A stretch of 64,000 nt of DNA, from NCBI GenBank assembly GCA_013396915.1, contig VWZL01005012.1, positions 131,522 through 195,521 of the forward strand. Direction: 5' to 3'. Made by a program: the position numbers and the translations under genes. Shown here one piece after another: positions 25,101 to 37,100 of this stretch (its first letter is position 1; the number at the start of each line of letters is the position of its first letter). The notes beneath the pieces were generated by a model. It did no database searches. It was not told the DNA's origin and worked only from the letters and a program-made list of their open reading frames with translations. The DNA comes from Stercorarius parasiticus. Taxonomy: Eukaryota; Chordata; Aves; Charadriiformes; Stercorariidae.

Positions 25101-28100
25101 TAAAAACAAGAGATGATGGCTCAACACAGGGCTGCAAAGCAAGACTTCGCTGCATCATACTGGTGTTGGTCAAGGGTCTGGGTGGGAGCGTAGAGGAGTT
25201 GTCGGGGGGGACTGACAACTGTTTTAGGAAGGTGTCTAACACACAAAAACATCGTGAAGGCTCCCCCTTCTTGCTGTCTCATTCCACCGTTGATTTCTCG
25301 GGACCGATCGGCTCGAGCGGTTATATGACAATTACAGCTTGCACCCAAAAGGGTTTGAAGGATCTGCTGGGTTATTTCTGTGCATACTGGGGGGATCTGA
25401 ACGGAGGGCTTCAGAGGTGGTGGGCAGCACACTAACATGCTGCACCGTGTCGCCCTCTTCCATGCGTCGCCTCGGCGTACGAAACATGTCACGGCATGAG
25501 GTCGTTGTCTTTTGACAACATCTTATTCGAGGTTGTTGTCTTCTGACAACATCTCATTCTCTTGCTGTTACCACATAGCGAAGCCCAAATCAGAACTCCA
25601 TCAGTGGCGGTGATTATGTCCGTTTGCTTTCATCGGCAGCACACACTTACGTCGTCGAAGCTGAGTGGTTCAAATCGCAGATACAAGCTCCTGCCTTTAA
25701 GAAGGGTTGTTTTTTTAAAAATTTTGCAAAAATGGGTTTGGGGCTGATCTATGACATGAGAGGCACCAGCTAAGAGCCTCTGCTCCTGTATTCAGCGAAG
25801 CTGTTTGAATAACTGAGATGGTTTTGCCTCTGATGCTCGTTGAGTCCCTTTGTTGAATAAAGAAGTGTTTTAAATGGCCCATCTTTCATGCGGAGGCTGC
25901 CTACTGCCCGCTGAAGAGATTAATTACTTCTATGGAAAGTAACAGGGTTTGATAATGGAGTTTTGTTGCAGCGCTAATTTTTACATTGAGGTTGGACTTT
26001 TCTAATAAATGAGTTCATAAATATGAAAGGGCACAGGGGAAGAATAACCTGCCAACAACATTTGATACCTTTAGTCCTTAATCAGAAGCTCCCAGATGAT
26101 GAAGAGGGAGTTTGGGGGTATCTTGTACCCCATCACTTGTACAACTGATGAAAAACTCCCCCGTTTCGGCAGTTTTCATACCTGATTTGACCTGGAAGAT
26201 GTTATACGGGATTACAGAGAAGCACTTGATGCTGTTTCAGACAAAGTACCGTGTTTCCCTTTCTTCTGTGAGGCTACAAAGAGTTTGACCCACATCTGTT
26301 AGGATCTGTATTTCTGCAGTGCAGGAGCAGCACTGATGCTCCATTCACTGCGTTTTATATAATTCCTGTCTCAAAATGGCTCTGTTTGAAGCAATCTCCA
26401 GTAAAACTTAATATTTTTGGCAGAGCTGCTAATTTATCATTATCTAATTGCTTGGGGTGGCACGTTTGAAATACACCTGTAAGGACTGATTTGATTTAAT
26501 CCTTAAATACGCCTTTGCTGTGGTGTCTGTTACGCTCTTCTGGCTTTCAAGAGGGTGTTTTGGCCAGTCGGGGTCAGTTCTGCAGCGCTTAAGCAGTGTC
26601 CAGAGCGTCGTCATCCCATAGCTTTTTCGGGAAAAGCTGCCCGAGAGAAACACGTTTGGTGTCTTTGTGTTCCCTCTGGCCAGCCCGGCCTGCTGTGCTG
26701 GGTCAGAGGGAGGCCCCAAAGCCCTAGGAGGAGTTGCTGATGGTCGGCATTGCCATCAGCAGGTGTTGGCGTGTGCCCTGGAGTGTTTTATCGAGATGCG
26801 AGTTGAAAAGGGGATATAACAAGGAATGTTTTTGTCCTAGTTGTTGAATGTTGGACCAAGGAGATCTCAGCCAGGCCAGAGGAGAGAGCCCAGGAAGATC
26901 ATCACTGTGTGTGTGAAGGAGGACGTCCACCTGAAGAAGGCAGAGAACGCCTGGAAGCCGAGCCTGAAGAGAGAAAACCAAACGGAGGACCCGGAAAATG
27001 TCAAAACCCAGGTGAGAGCATTAGGAAGCGCTTCTGAGTTACAGCCGTCTGTAACAGAAGAGGGATGGTAATTCACCTTTGCTGTTGCGTAAGACAGTAA
27101 AAAAGGGCAATGAATTCCAGTTTGAATCACAGCTTTCCCCTACCTTGATTATTTTTTTTCATGTGTTTATTCTTGACATGGAGTTTAAATGGCAATCCTG
27201 TATATTAAGCGAGTCTAAATAGGGAGCACCAGACAACCTACTACCTCTCTGCCAGGATTGTTTTTCTACTGCTTTTTTACTAGAATATTTCTGTCTCCAT
27301 TCTAAAGCAAACAACCTCAAACTTTCAGCACAGAACTTGCTTTTCATCCCCTTTTAGACTACGTTTCTGCCCTGAACCTCAGCAAGACTGAGGTCCCTCT
27401 GTTGGTTTGTCCTGCCCAGCCCAACAGCGCCGTCTCTGAAGCTTTCTCTGTGCCTTTCTCCTCCGTGGGGCAGCCGCTCTGGGTGGAGGTATTTGCCTGG
27501 TCATCACACTTATAATTTGTTGGATAAGTTGGGACAGTCTTGACGGACACTGGAATACTGTTCTTGGGGCTAACAGCGGCGTTGTTGACCTCATTATCAT
27601 TATGGCTAGGGAAAAAAAAAAAGTGCCTTAAAGTAAATATAGAAGTTGATTACCTCTAGTTGAGGGAGAAGGTGGCTGCTCCCTATTAATTTATATCTCA
27701 TGGCTAAAGGAATATCAAGAAGAATATTTCAGCTTAGTGACAGCCAGGGCTTTGTGCCTCTGTCATGTTTGAAAAAAAGCACTTGGGCATTTCCAAAAAT
27801 CCTGTCCTGCAGCCTTCGTCCTCGGTAGCCGGTTGCTGAGTTAGAGCTGGAGCTGGACTGCACACAAATGCCTGTCTGTGTGTAACCCCGCTTCCTAGAA
27901 GTTCTCTAGGACATGTTCTCCGTTCACCTTTAAGCACATTCCTGAAGGCCTGTTCAATTTGTGCTTAAACTTAATGTTTTCCTGTCCTTTAGGAGCTGTT
28001 CCGCAAGGTACGAAGCATCTTGAACAAGCTGACGCCCCAGATGTTCAATCAGCTCATGAAGCAAGTGACAGACCTGACGGTAGATACAGAAGAGAGACTG

Positions 28101-31100
28101 AAAGGAGTCATCGACCTGGTCTTCGAGAAGGCTATCGATGAACCGAGCTTCTCGGTGGCATATGCCAACATGTGCAGATGTCTTGTGACGGTAAGAGCTA
28201 CCAAAGTCAAATGGGGAATTCCTCTGCACGGGTCAATGTTCTGCACATTATCCCCATCAGCTGATTGGCCAGAGCAGAGTTAAATGTTAGTTTCTGTATG
28301 TTAATAAAAATAATTTACGTGACAGATTTCTTCTACATTCATTGGCCATGCCTGTGGGCAGAGGGCTGTGCTTGGAATGATGTGGTGTTTGGAGTTGAGG
28401 ACACCGAGCACTTTGCTCTGCCTGGTCACACGATGCAATGAGTCACATTTGGAAAGTCCGGTTTCTCTCTCTCGTTTAAAAGGAGAGCCCAAGGTGCCGA
28501 GCCAAGCTTGGGACAGCTAGTTTTCAGAAGGCAAATTTGAGACAAATTAACTCCCTTCTCCCCCCGATCCTTCATGATGTAGAATCACAGAATGGTTCGG
28601 GTTAGAAGGGACCTTAAAGACCATCCAGTTCCAAGCCCCCTGCCCTGGGCAGGGACACGTCCCACCGGCCCAGGTTGCTCCAAGCTCAGTCCAACCTGGC
28701 CTTGAACACCTCCAGGGATGGGGCAGCCACAGCTTCTCTGGGCAACCTGGGCCAGGGGCTCACCACCCTCACAGCAAAGAATTTCTTCCTGATGCCTAGT
28801 CTAAATCTCCCCTCTTTCAGTTTAAAACCGTTACCCCTCGCCCTATGGCTCCCCTCCCTGATCCAGAGTCCCTCCCCAGCTTTCCTGGAGCCCCTTTAGG
28901 GACTGGAAGGGGCTTGAAGGTCTCCTCGGAGCCTTCTCTTCTCCAGGCTGAAGCACCCAACTCTCTCAGCCTGTCCTCCCAGCAGAGGGGCTCCAGCCCT
29001 CCCAGCATATGCCGCGAAGGAGCACGGCTCCAGTCTTCAGCACGGAACAGGAGTGTTTTTAAGCAGTGTGTCTTTTTAAAGGATCCCATGAATGGAAATG
29101 TAATCTGTCTCTGGGCGGAGGTGGTGTCAGCCAAGTTTTGAGTGCGACTTTACATATGAAATGTAAAACTCCGCTGGAAATCATGACGTGATGTTTAACT
29201 GTCATAGCCCTGCAAACCTGCGCTGCTGAATGAAGTGCATAATAAAATGTAATGGATGGCTTATAGGAAACCTCGCTCGTATGTAGAGTTTAGCCGTATT
29301 TCTGCTGATGTTTTTCTTGCTTCTCCTACAGCTGAAAGTGCCCATGGCAGACAAACCTGGGAGCACAGTAAATTTCCGCAAGTTGCTGTTAAATCGCTGC
29401 CAGAAGGAATTTGAAAAGGACAAGGCTGACGACGACGTCTTTGAAAAGAAGCAGAAAGAACTTGAAGCTGCTACCACTGTAAGTGGTATTTTTTCCCCAT
29501 AAATTCTCAGAGCTCCCTCTGAAAGTGATCTCTTTTGAAGATGGCAGTCGATTTGGGGGGCATTTTGGAGTTGAGAGTTTCATTCCATCACTGTGTCTGA
29601 ATATAATAAAAAATATTTGCCTTGATTAGCAAATTTATACCAGCCTCCTTTAGGTTTTTAGGAGAAAAAGAGTAAACAGGAAGAACAGCAACTGTAAATG
29701 TAAAACTGGATCTTTTGAAGAGTTCTGTGCTCTGTGAACATGTGTTTTTTAGAGCTATTTTTCTGTTTAACAGCCAGAGGAGAAGACGCGGCTCCATGAC
29801 GAGCTGGAAGAGGCCAAGGACAAAGCCCGACGGAGATCCATTGGGAATATAAAATTCATTGGCGAGCTTTTTAAACTGAAAATGCTGACGGAGGCTATCA
29901 TGCATGACTGCGTGGTAAAGCTGCTGAAAAACCACGATGAGGAGTCCCTCGAGTGCCTTTGCCGCCTGCTAACTACCATTGGCAAGGACCTGGACTTTGA
30001 GAAAGCAAAGGTAGGGCAGGACCGGGAGAGGGAGATGAGGCTTTCTGGGCAGGGATGGAAAACTGGGTGTGGGGTGTTTTTGTTTGAGGATTTATTTTTT
30101 CTTCAGGAATTTCTGTACGGCATGAGGAAGTCATCCGCTCTTTTGTGGATGTTTCATCACGACCTGGCCCTGCTCCCTTCTCTAATAGATTCTGTATCAC
30201 TTTGAACAGTGTTCTCCAGTCGCTACTTGTTTCCAAATATTTCATCCAAGCAAACACTCTAAAAGTGCTCAACATATCCTATGGGTTTCTTTTTCCAAAT
30301 AGAATTTACTTCTTATCTGTAGTTTCTGAAGAGTTATTTCTTTATCATTGACGGTTTGTATTAGCTACGAAATCTACCACCAAATGTATTTAAATCTAAA
30401 AAAAAAGCCTCGTTAACTGGCCTAAAGCCCCACCTGACCTTCGGTGGATGCATTTATTTTGTGTCATCATCATCCCCAGCTGTGCTGGAATGAAGCAGCT
30501 GTTCTGCAACTGCAGCGCTCCAGCGTCTTCCTCCCAATTTTCCAACGAATGTATATGTAGCATGGAGCATTACGCACTTGATGAGCTTCTCTTGGCACAA
30601 ACAATCTGCTTCTCCTTCTCAAAAGCCAGGCTTGGGATGAAAAAGCATTCGAGGGTTTTGCCAGAAATCAGTCGGACTCAGCTCTGGAAACAAACTGAGC
30701 TAATTGTTTTCAGCTGCTCGGGGCAGGGAGTTCCCTTACAGTGCGCTGGACTGCAGGGATCACAGCGGATCAGTCCCAATCCTTACAGGGAAACAGTTTT
30801 CCAAACTGTTTTGTGGAGCATTGACCAAAACAGCCGCGTTTACCACTAATCCCCCAGGCTAAATACCCTGCGCTGTTAACGCAGCAACGTGTGCGTTATT
30901 GATGCGGGTTTGAAAGTGCCAGAAGCAGCGATTAAATTTCTCCACATGCTTTGGGAACAAAACAGGGTCTGACTTGTAAGGAGTAGCTGAGGTCATGCCG
31001 GATGAGTCCTCGATGCTGTTTCAGTTTTTATTAGCATGGAAACACTGTAAAAGCCAACGGTTTGGTGGCACTGGCCGGTTCTGCAACCTCGAGCGGTGGC

Positions 31101-34100
31101 ACCGTGCAGCACAGAGCGTGCACGCAGCAGATGTCGTATTACCCATTGTGAAAAGCTGCCTGTGTCCTCTCCGTGTGTTCGCGATTTGTTATTTCTATCA
31201 AGATTGCGCAAGAATCCTTTTATTTATTTTCTATTAATGGGGTAGAGATTTTATTATGCATTTTTATTGAAGCTGAAGTGTTAGTGATAGTTATAATTAA
31301 AACTTCTGGACAAAGTCCATTTCAAATATTTTCCCTGTCATTCCTAACTCTGGAAACATTTGCTCTCAGAGCTCAAACTTTCCAACGCAAGGCCACGACC
31401 AAATTTTAGTAGGGTTTTCTTGTTTGTTTAAGGGTTTAACTAGTTTTTAGTGAAGGGAGTGGGAAACATTTTATAAAGCCGCCCTGAAACTTTTTGTTTA
31501 AAACAGCCAGAGCCCCCATTTTGGGGGGGAAAGCTTTTTAGAACGTGGCGAGTCAAATTTAGACTAAAGGAGGTTTCTCTAATGATACTATTTCATGTCT
31601 TACTGCAAACTGATTTGGGTTCCATCACATCACAGCTGCTTGGCTGAAAAGGAGCTTGTGGGATTTCATACTCCAGCTAAGCCAGTTGAACAGCTTCTTG
31701 CTGAGAGAAGCAGTGCTTCTGCCCCTGCTGCTCTTGCCTGACCCCGGCTGAGGCAGTTCAGGGAGGTAAAGCATCGAAACAATATTTGCAGGGTTGATTT
31801 TATGCCCTTTTAGCTTCCTGAGCCAGTTTTCCCTCGGGCTGAGGTGAGCATCCATATCCCACATGCTGATATGAAAAGGAGGGGCTCAGAGGTAGGGCAG
31901 GACACCCCTTTAGATCAGCTTAGCTGTACCATGAAAAAAAACACATTGGTTTTTTTGTTAATGGATGGCAAGTTTATTAAGTACATGTAGAGGGTGGATT
32001 ACCTGAGTAATAAAAAATGCAGAGAAATTGTGTGCTACGCGAAGGATGTGCCCGCAGACTTGTGCCTTGTTTCCTGCACATCCCACACTGTGCACACTCA
32101 AATGCAACCTGGGGGAGCGTACGAGACCCAGTACTCGCTTCTCCAGAGAGCAGCTCTGGGGCCCCAGATGCATTTCTGGCCCAAAAATGCTGTAAAGCAG
32201 CCCCTGCTGACTCCCCACCTGAGGGAGTATTTTCACTTTCTTCCAAAATACATTGATGATGATGATATTTCTCTTGTGTAGCCTCGTATGGACCAGTATT
32301 TTAATCAGATGGAGAAGATTGTGAAAGAGAGGAAAACATCATCAAGGATTCGGTTCATGCTTCAGGATGTAATAGACCTAAGGCTGGTAGGTACCACCTC
32401 AAGTAAGTAAAAGAGTATGTTCCCTTTCATGTCGCTGGAAGAGCCCTCACACAAGAGCAGGGATTTTACAGTATTTACAGCAGTAGTGGGATGTTAGGGT
32501 GAGATCTGTGCCTCTTATCCCAAAAGTCTGGCTGTTTAGAGGTAAGAAATCTCTCTATTTTTCCTTAACAAAGGCCAAGGTTGGTAGACAGGCGAACTGC
32601 TTGTGTCGGGTGTTTTGGTTGTGCTTAACGTTAGGCATGTCCCCATACCAGCTTCTGGTGATGCTGGTACAGCCCCATGGCAGCAGATGCGCCTGAGATC
32701 TTTTCATGGGAGAGGTTTTGGGTGGTTTTCCCCCACAGCATCCCCTGCGCTTCTCTGTGTCAGTCGCACTGCTTTGCTCTCTTCGTTTCCATGTGCTCTG
32801 GGTGTAACTGTTTCCTGCCAGCACTAATTGTGCTGATGGGACCGAAGCGCTCCGAGATGCGTACCTGACAAGTGAGGGAAACCGGTTAGTGTGGCTGTAA
32901 AACCCGTGAAGGCTCTTTTTCATGGCAGCATGGATTTCATCGAAAGATGGTCCTGTATTAGCCTGCATTGGTAGCACAACCAGGCATCTGCCAGTTGTTT
33001 ACTGGCCATATTGCGCAGAGAAAAGCAAATGGAGTCTGGGATCAATCGGAATGTGACAATGGTGGGTCCACACTAAGCTCCAAAAACGACAGGTAGGAGA
33101 TAACCTGGTGTAGACCAATGCGCAGACAGTGCAGGCAGGGACCTGCCCGTGTTGTAATCAAGCAGTGATTTTGGACACAGCCACATCGTTAGACCTGGGG
33201 TCTGGTACAGTAAAGGGTGTCTCTACACTGTGTGGTTAAAGGTGTGACTGCAGCTTGCACAGACCTTCCCAAACACCTGTAATTTCACCCAGGTAGGTGG
33301 TAAAGCGTGGCTTTAGCAGTGCTGGTCTCGAGACAGCACTTGACCAAAGTCCTGAGCGGCTTTTACTCATACCTCAAATAGCTGTTTTGAAGCTGGTTTG
33401 GGGTTTTGTGGAGGCTGAAGTCACCGTTGTGACTGCAGGGTGCACAAAGATATTACCCCAAAAGCTGTAGTGAGGTTGAGGTTGTAGCGAGATGCAGAGA
33501 CAGTCTGGTTATTCTGGGGCTAGGTGGATCTGTGCAGTGTATGGTTGAATAGACACATCAAGCAGTGGAAGTGTTTTGTGGAGTGACAGCTCCACCTCTC
33601 TCTGCAGGATTCCTGTCTCAGCCATCACGATCCCTGGAGTGGCAAAGCACCATCTCCAGATAAGATGCAGTCACTTCTTGCTTCTTTATTTTCAGGGTTT
33701 CATTTTTTTCCTCAAGCTTAGAGGAAGGGCTCCAACGAACAGTGTCAGTAATAAATGGATAGAGAGTGACAGCAGCCTCCCTCTAGTTCTTCTCTTTCTT
33801 CTGAACCTAGAAAGTCTGGAAAGCTGGGAACGTGCAAGGTGCTGGGGGTTAAAATGGCTTGAATTCAGTCATGCCTCTGCAAAGTCAGGTCTTCACTGCA
33901 GCCTCCATTCTCCACCAGAACTTGTACCAGAGTCTATATACCAGAGTACACAGCATTGACCTGTGGTACTGGGATAACTGTGTCCGCAACGTGACCCAGC
34001 ACCACAAAATCTTCCCCAGTCCCTTGGGGAGCAGCCCCTCTAACATGTTACAAGGGTGGGAGGATTAGGCCGTGTTCTCAGTGTTCAAAATAACCCCATT

Positions 34101-37100
34101 TATGGTGCTTTCCTGGAAATATTTCTGAGCACGTGTTTGCTGCTTTCCTAGTGCAACTGGGTTTCACGGAGAGCAGACCAGGGCCCAAAGACCATCGAGC
34201 AGATTCATAAAGAAGCCAAGATTGAAGAGCAGGAAGAACAGAGGAAGGTCCAACAACTCATGACCAAAGAGAAGAGGAGACCGGGTAAAGTAGAAGCCAA
34301 GTTGGCTGCTCATTTCACATCCAGTGGCCATAGTCAGAATCCCACATAAAAGGAAAAAGTCAGTTTTTTCCTAAGTGTAACGAGCAAAGGGAATTGGGGC
34401 CTGATTACGGCTGAGGCTGGAGAAGGAACAGACTTGCCATGGGTTGGCTGTGTCAGTTTTTCAGGGGCAAATCCCTTGGGTAAAAATAAACAACCGCAGG
34501 CCAATAGTACTTAGGTTTCGCATTCGTGCAAACCATATTTGATTTTGTAACAGGGTGCCAGAAATCTGTTATAACAAGTTACTACTTAGCAGTCAGATTT
34601 GCCATCCATTCTTGCATACAGCAGCATCTAATTTCAAGAGAATAGCATCTAATTTCAAGAGTAACCACGTTGTCTTTAGCTGTTAAAGTTGTGAGGTGTT
34701 AAGTCAGCAGGAGAAAGTGTCTTGGCATTACCTTAAATTGCTACCAGCCCTTGAGGCAGGCACTACCTGAAGATGAATTTGGAGTGACTGGGAAAATGAA
34801 GACTGGGACAGAGCGGGGCAAGGAGAAACTCATCTTTGGGATTCTGTAATACTAAGGATTGTCAAATGAAAGTGCTGTGAGAACAGGGAATGAAGAAAAT
34901 ACATGTAGACTTGGTTTTAATTATCCTAAAACTGGCATCAGGAGGAGGTTAGGAACGTGGGGCTGCCTGAACGGTTCTGTGTCTAGACCAGCCGAGCACT
35001 GCTGAAGTCTGCGCAGCAAGTGCGGCTTTGGGTTAGCAAAGGCACGTTGTCTGCTCCTGTCCTGAGATTGGGAACGTACAGTATGTGCAGCCAGTTCCAG
35101 ATTGCGAGAACACGCACTGAGAAACCTTACCAGGAAGAATCGCTACCAAAACCAGCCCTGGAAAATAGTGAGATCTTTTATGTCAAGGCTATTTTGTAAT
35201 AATAAAGTCAGGCAAGCTAGTTATGTCATCTTAGGCAGAAGAAACTCCAAAAGATAGGATTTCTGCACAGAATCGTACTGAGGCGTAGCAGAAACGTGTC
35301 ATCTTCTTTTCCTCCTCCTGTTGAACTTGGAGACAATCGCCTGTGTTCCCTGGGGTGCTGCTGGAGCAGCGGGGATGAGCTAAGGGCGGTTGTGTTTGTC
35401 ATGTGGCAGGTGTCCAGCGTGTCGATGAAGGCGGTTGGAACACTGTGCAGGGGGCGAAGAACAGCAGAGTGCTGGACCCCACCAAGTTCCTTAAAATCAC
35501 CAAGGTAGGTACCAACATAAGGCTCACTCAGCAATAAAAATGCTGAGGTCTTGTCTTATTGTATCTGTCCATCTAGGAAAGACCGTTATGGTGTTTACAG
35601 GTCAAAACTTGGGTTTTGGGGACATTTTAAATCCCCAGAGTTAGTACTGCACATAAATAAAGCATAAAGGAAGACTCTGTTGTCTTCTGAGTGTTCCTAT
35701 TTCGCTTGTTCTATGGGAAGGGAGTGTGCATGCACTTTTTCTCAGGTTCATAGTGTCCTTTTAGTGACCCAGAAGTTCTCTTAGTTGGAAAATCAGCGTT
35801 TTATTAAATGATAAAACGAGAATGAGAGTCAGGATATCGTGTGTGATGGTGATGCTATTACAGAAGGCGTCTCAAACACCTGACTGATGGAAATTCTTTG
35901 CTGCCTCGAGTTCTCAAGCCCCTATTCTGATGCTGCTTCTTAGTAGAATGAGGATGCCACATTAAACTGGAAAACAAAACGTTCTTGTGTCACAGATGGC
36001 AGCACTTCAGGCTTGAAAGGTTCAAGTAGTACAAGAGCTGTGTCCGCTTTTACAGTGTTTCTGGACTTCTGTGTGGTGTGGTTGCATCCCTCAGTTTGTG
36101 TTAAACTTTCATACCCATTCTCCAGATGAGCGTCTTCCGGTCACTTTACCATTAAAGTGGTGATTTTAAGACATTTATTTCAGGCTGCAGGTTAGGCAAG
36201 CTTGGAGATTTCTCATTTTTTTTAGATCTTCAGAACAGCTTTGGGATTTCTCACCAAGGAGAACTCCGTCTTTCACATAAACCAGAGTGTTTCCTTGACG
36301 TTCCCTTGTCCCAGTTAATGTCACTCTCCTTGAATTTTACTCTCAGTGCCTGGATGCTCGGAGAGCTGTAAAGCAGAACCTGGACGGACTGTAGCCCTTC
36401 TGCAGATCAAACTCAGTTTGTTCCCTGTGAAAGTCTTCAAACAAGAGTCCAAAACTCAATTAGCGGGAGAGATTCAGCTGGCTTTTGTCTGGGCTTACAG
36501 CTCATCTGGGAAAAGTCCTTCTACTCCGTTTAGCACAAATACAGTACAAATAGAGCTGGCTCCACAACAGCTGCATTGTTGGAAGGAGAGGAGCTCACAC
36601 AAAGAGATCTGCGGGGTCACAACCTCGTTGTCAATAAATTCACCTACTGAGCATTGTAAAATCAATGTTCTCGTCTTGTCAGACACTACTTTTCCCTCCA
36701 AATTCTGTGACCTAGTGTCATTCTTCGCCCTCTGAATTTTGTTTGTTACCATGCAGATTCCCCCCAAAGCCGTGACTGGTGGGTGGAGTGGACAGCAGAA
36801 CCATTTATTCATCACAAACAAACTGAATGTCTTTCAAGTGCTGATATACTGTGCTTTTTGCTCCTCACTGAGCTTCATAGGTCCCGATAAAAGGACGCTT
36901 CTGGTCATTGTGAATGTCTTCCATTGACACTTTGGAAGAGGCTGTTGGCGATGCCCTTTGTTGTTTCCCTCCTCTGTCTTTGGCTGAGGTTCAGTCTTCC
37001 AAAAATGTGTTAAAACATTTTGATATTCACAAGACACGATCGTTGCCAAAAAATACCCCGTTTATAATTAAGATGCACAATTTGCCCGTGTAATGGTATG

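Larger units (their letters stand above)
21731..26840 (+). other. EIF4G3 intron 6 (5.1 kb)
   Basis: It contains a long imperfect inverted repeat (22829-23222) with an exon-like left arm, and a pair of tandem hairpins (25498-25559). No CR1 copy or RNA gene is recognised. A pyrimidine-rich stretch lies at about 22190-22340. Confidence 0.8.

Noticed and set aside
25667..25676. GGTTCAAATC, resembling a tRNA T-loop (B box)
   Set aside because: No acceptor stem or A box is found at the right distance upstream.
36346..36735. 129-codon open frame in intron 13
   Set aside because: It opens without ATG, has no recognisable domain and lacks a matching splice phase. It is most likely chance.
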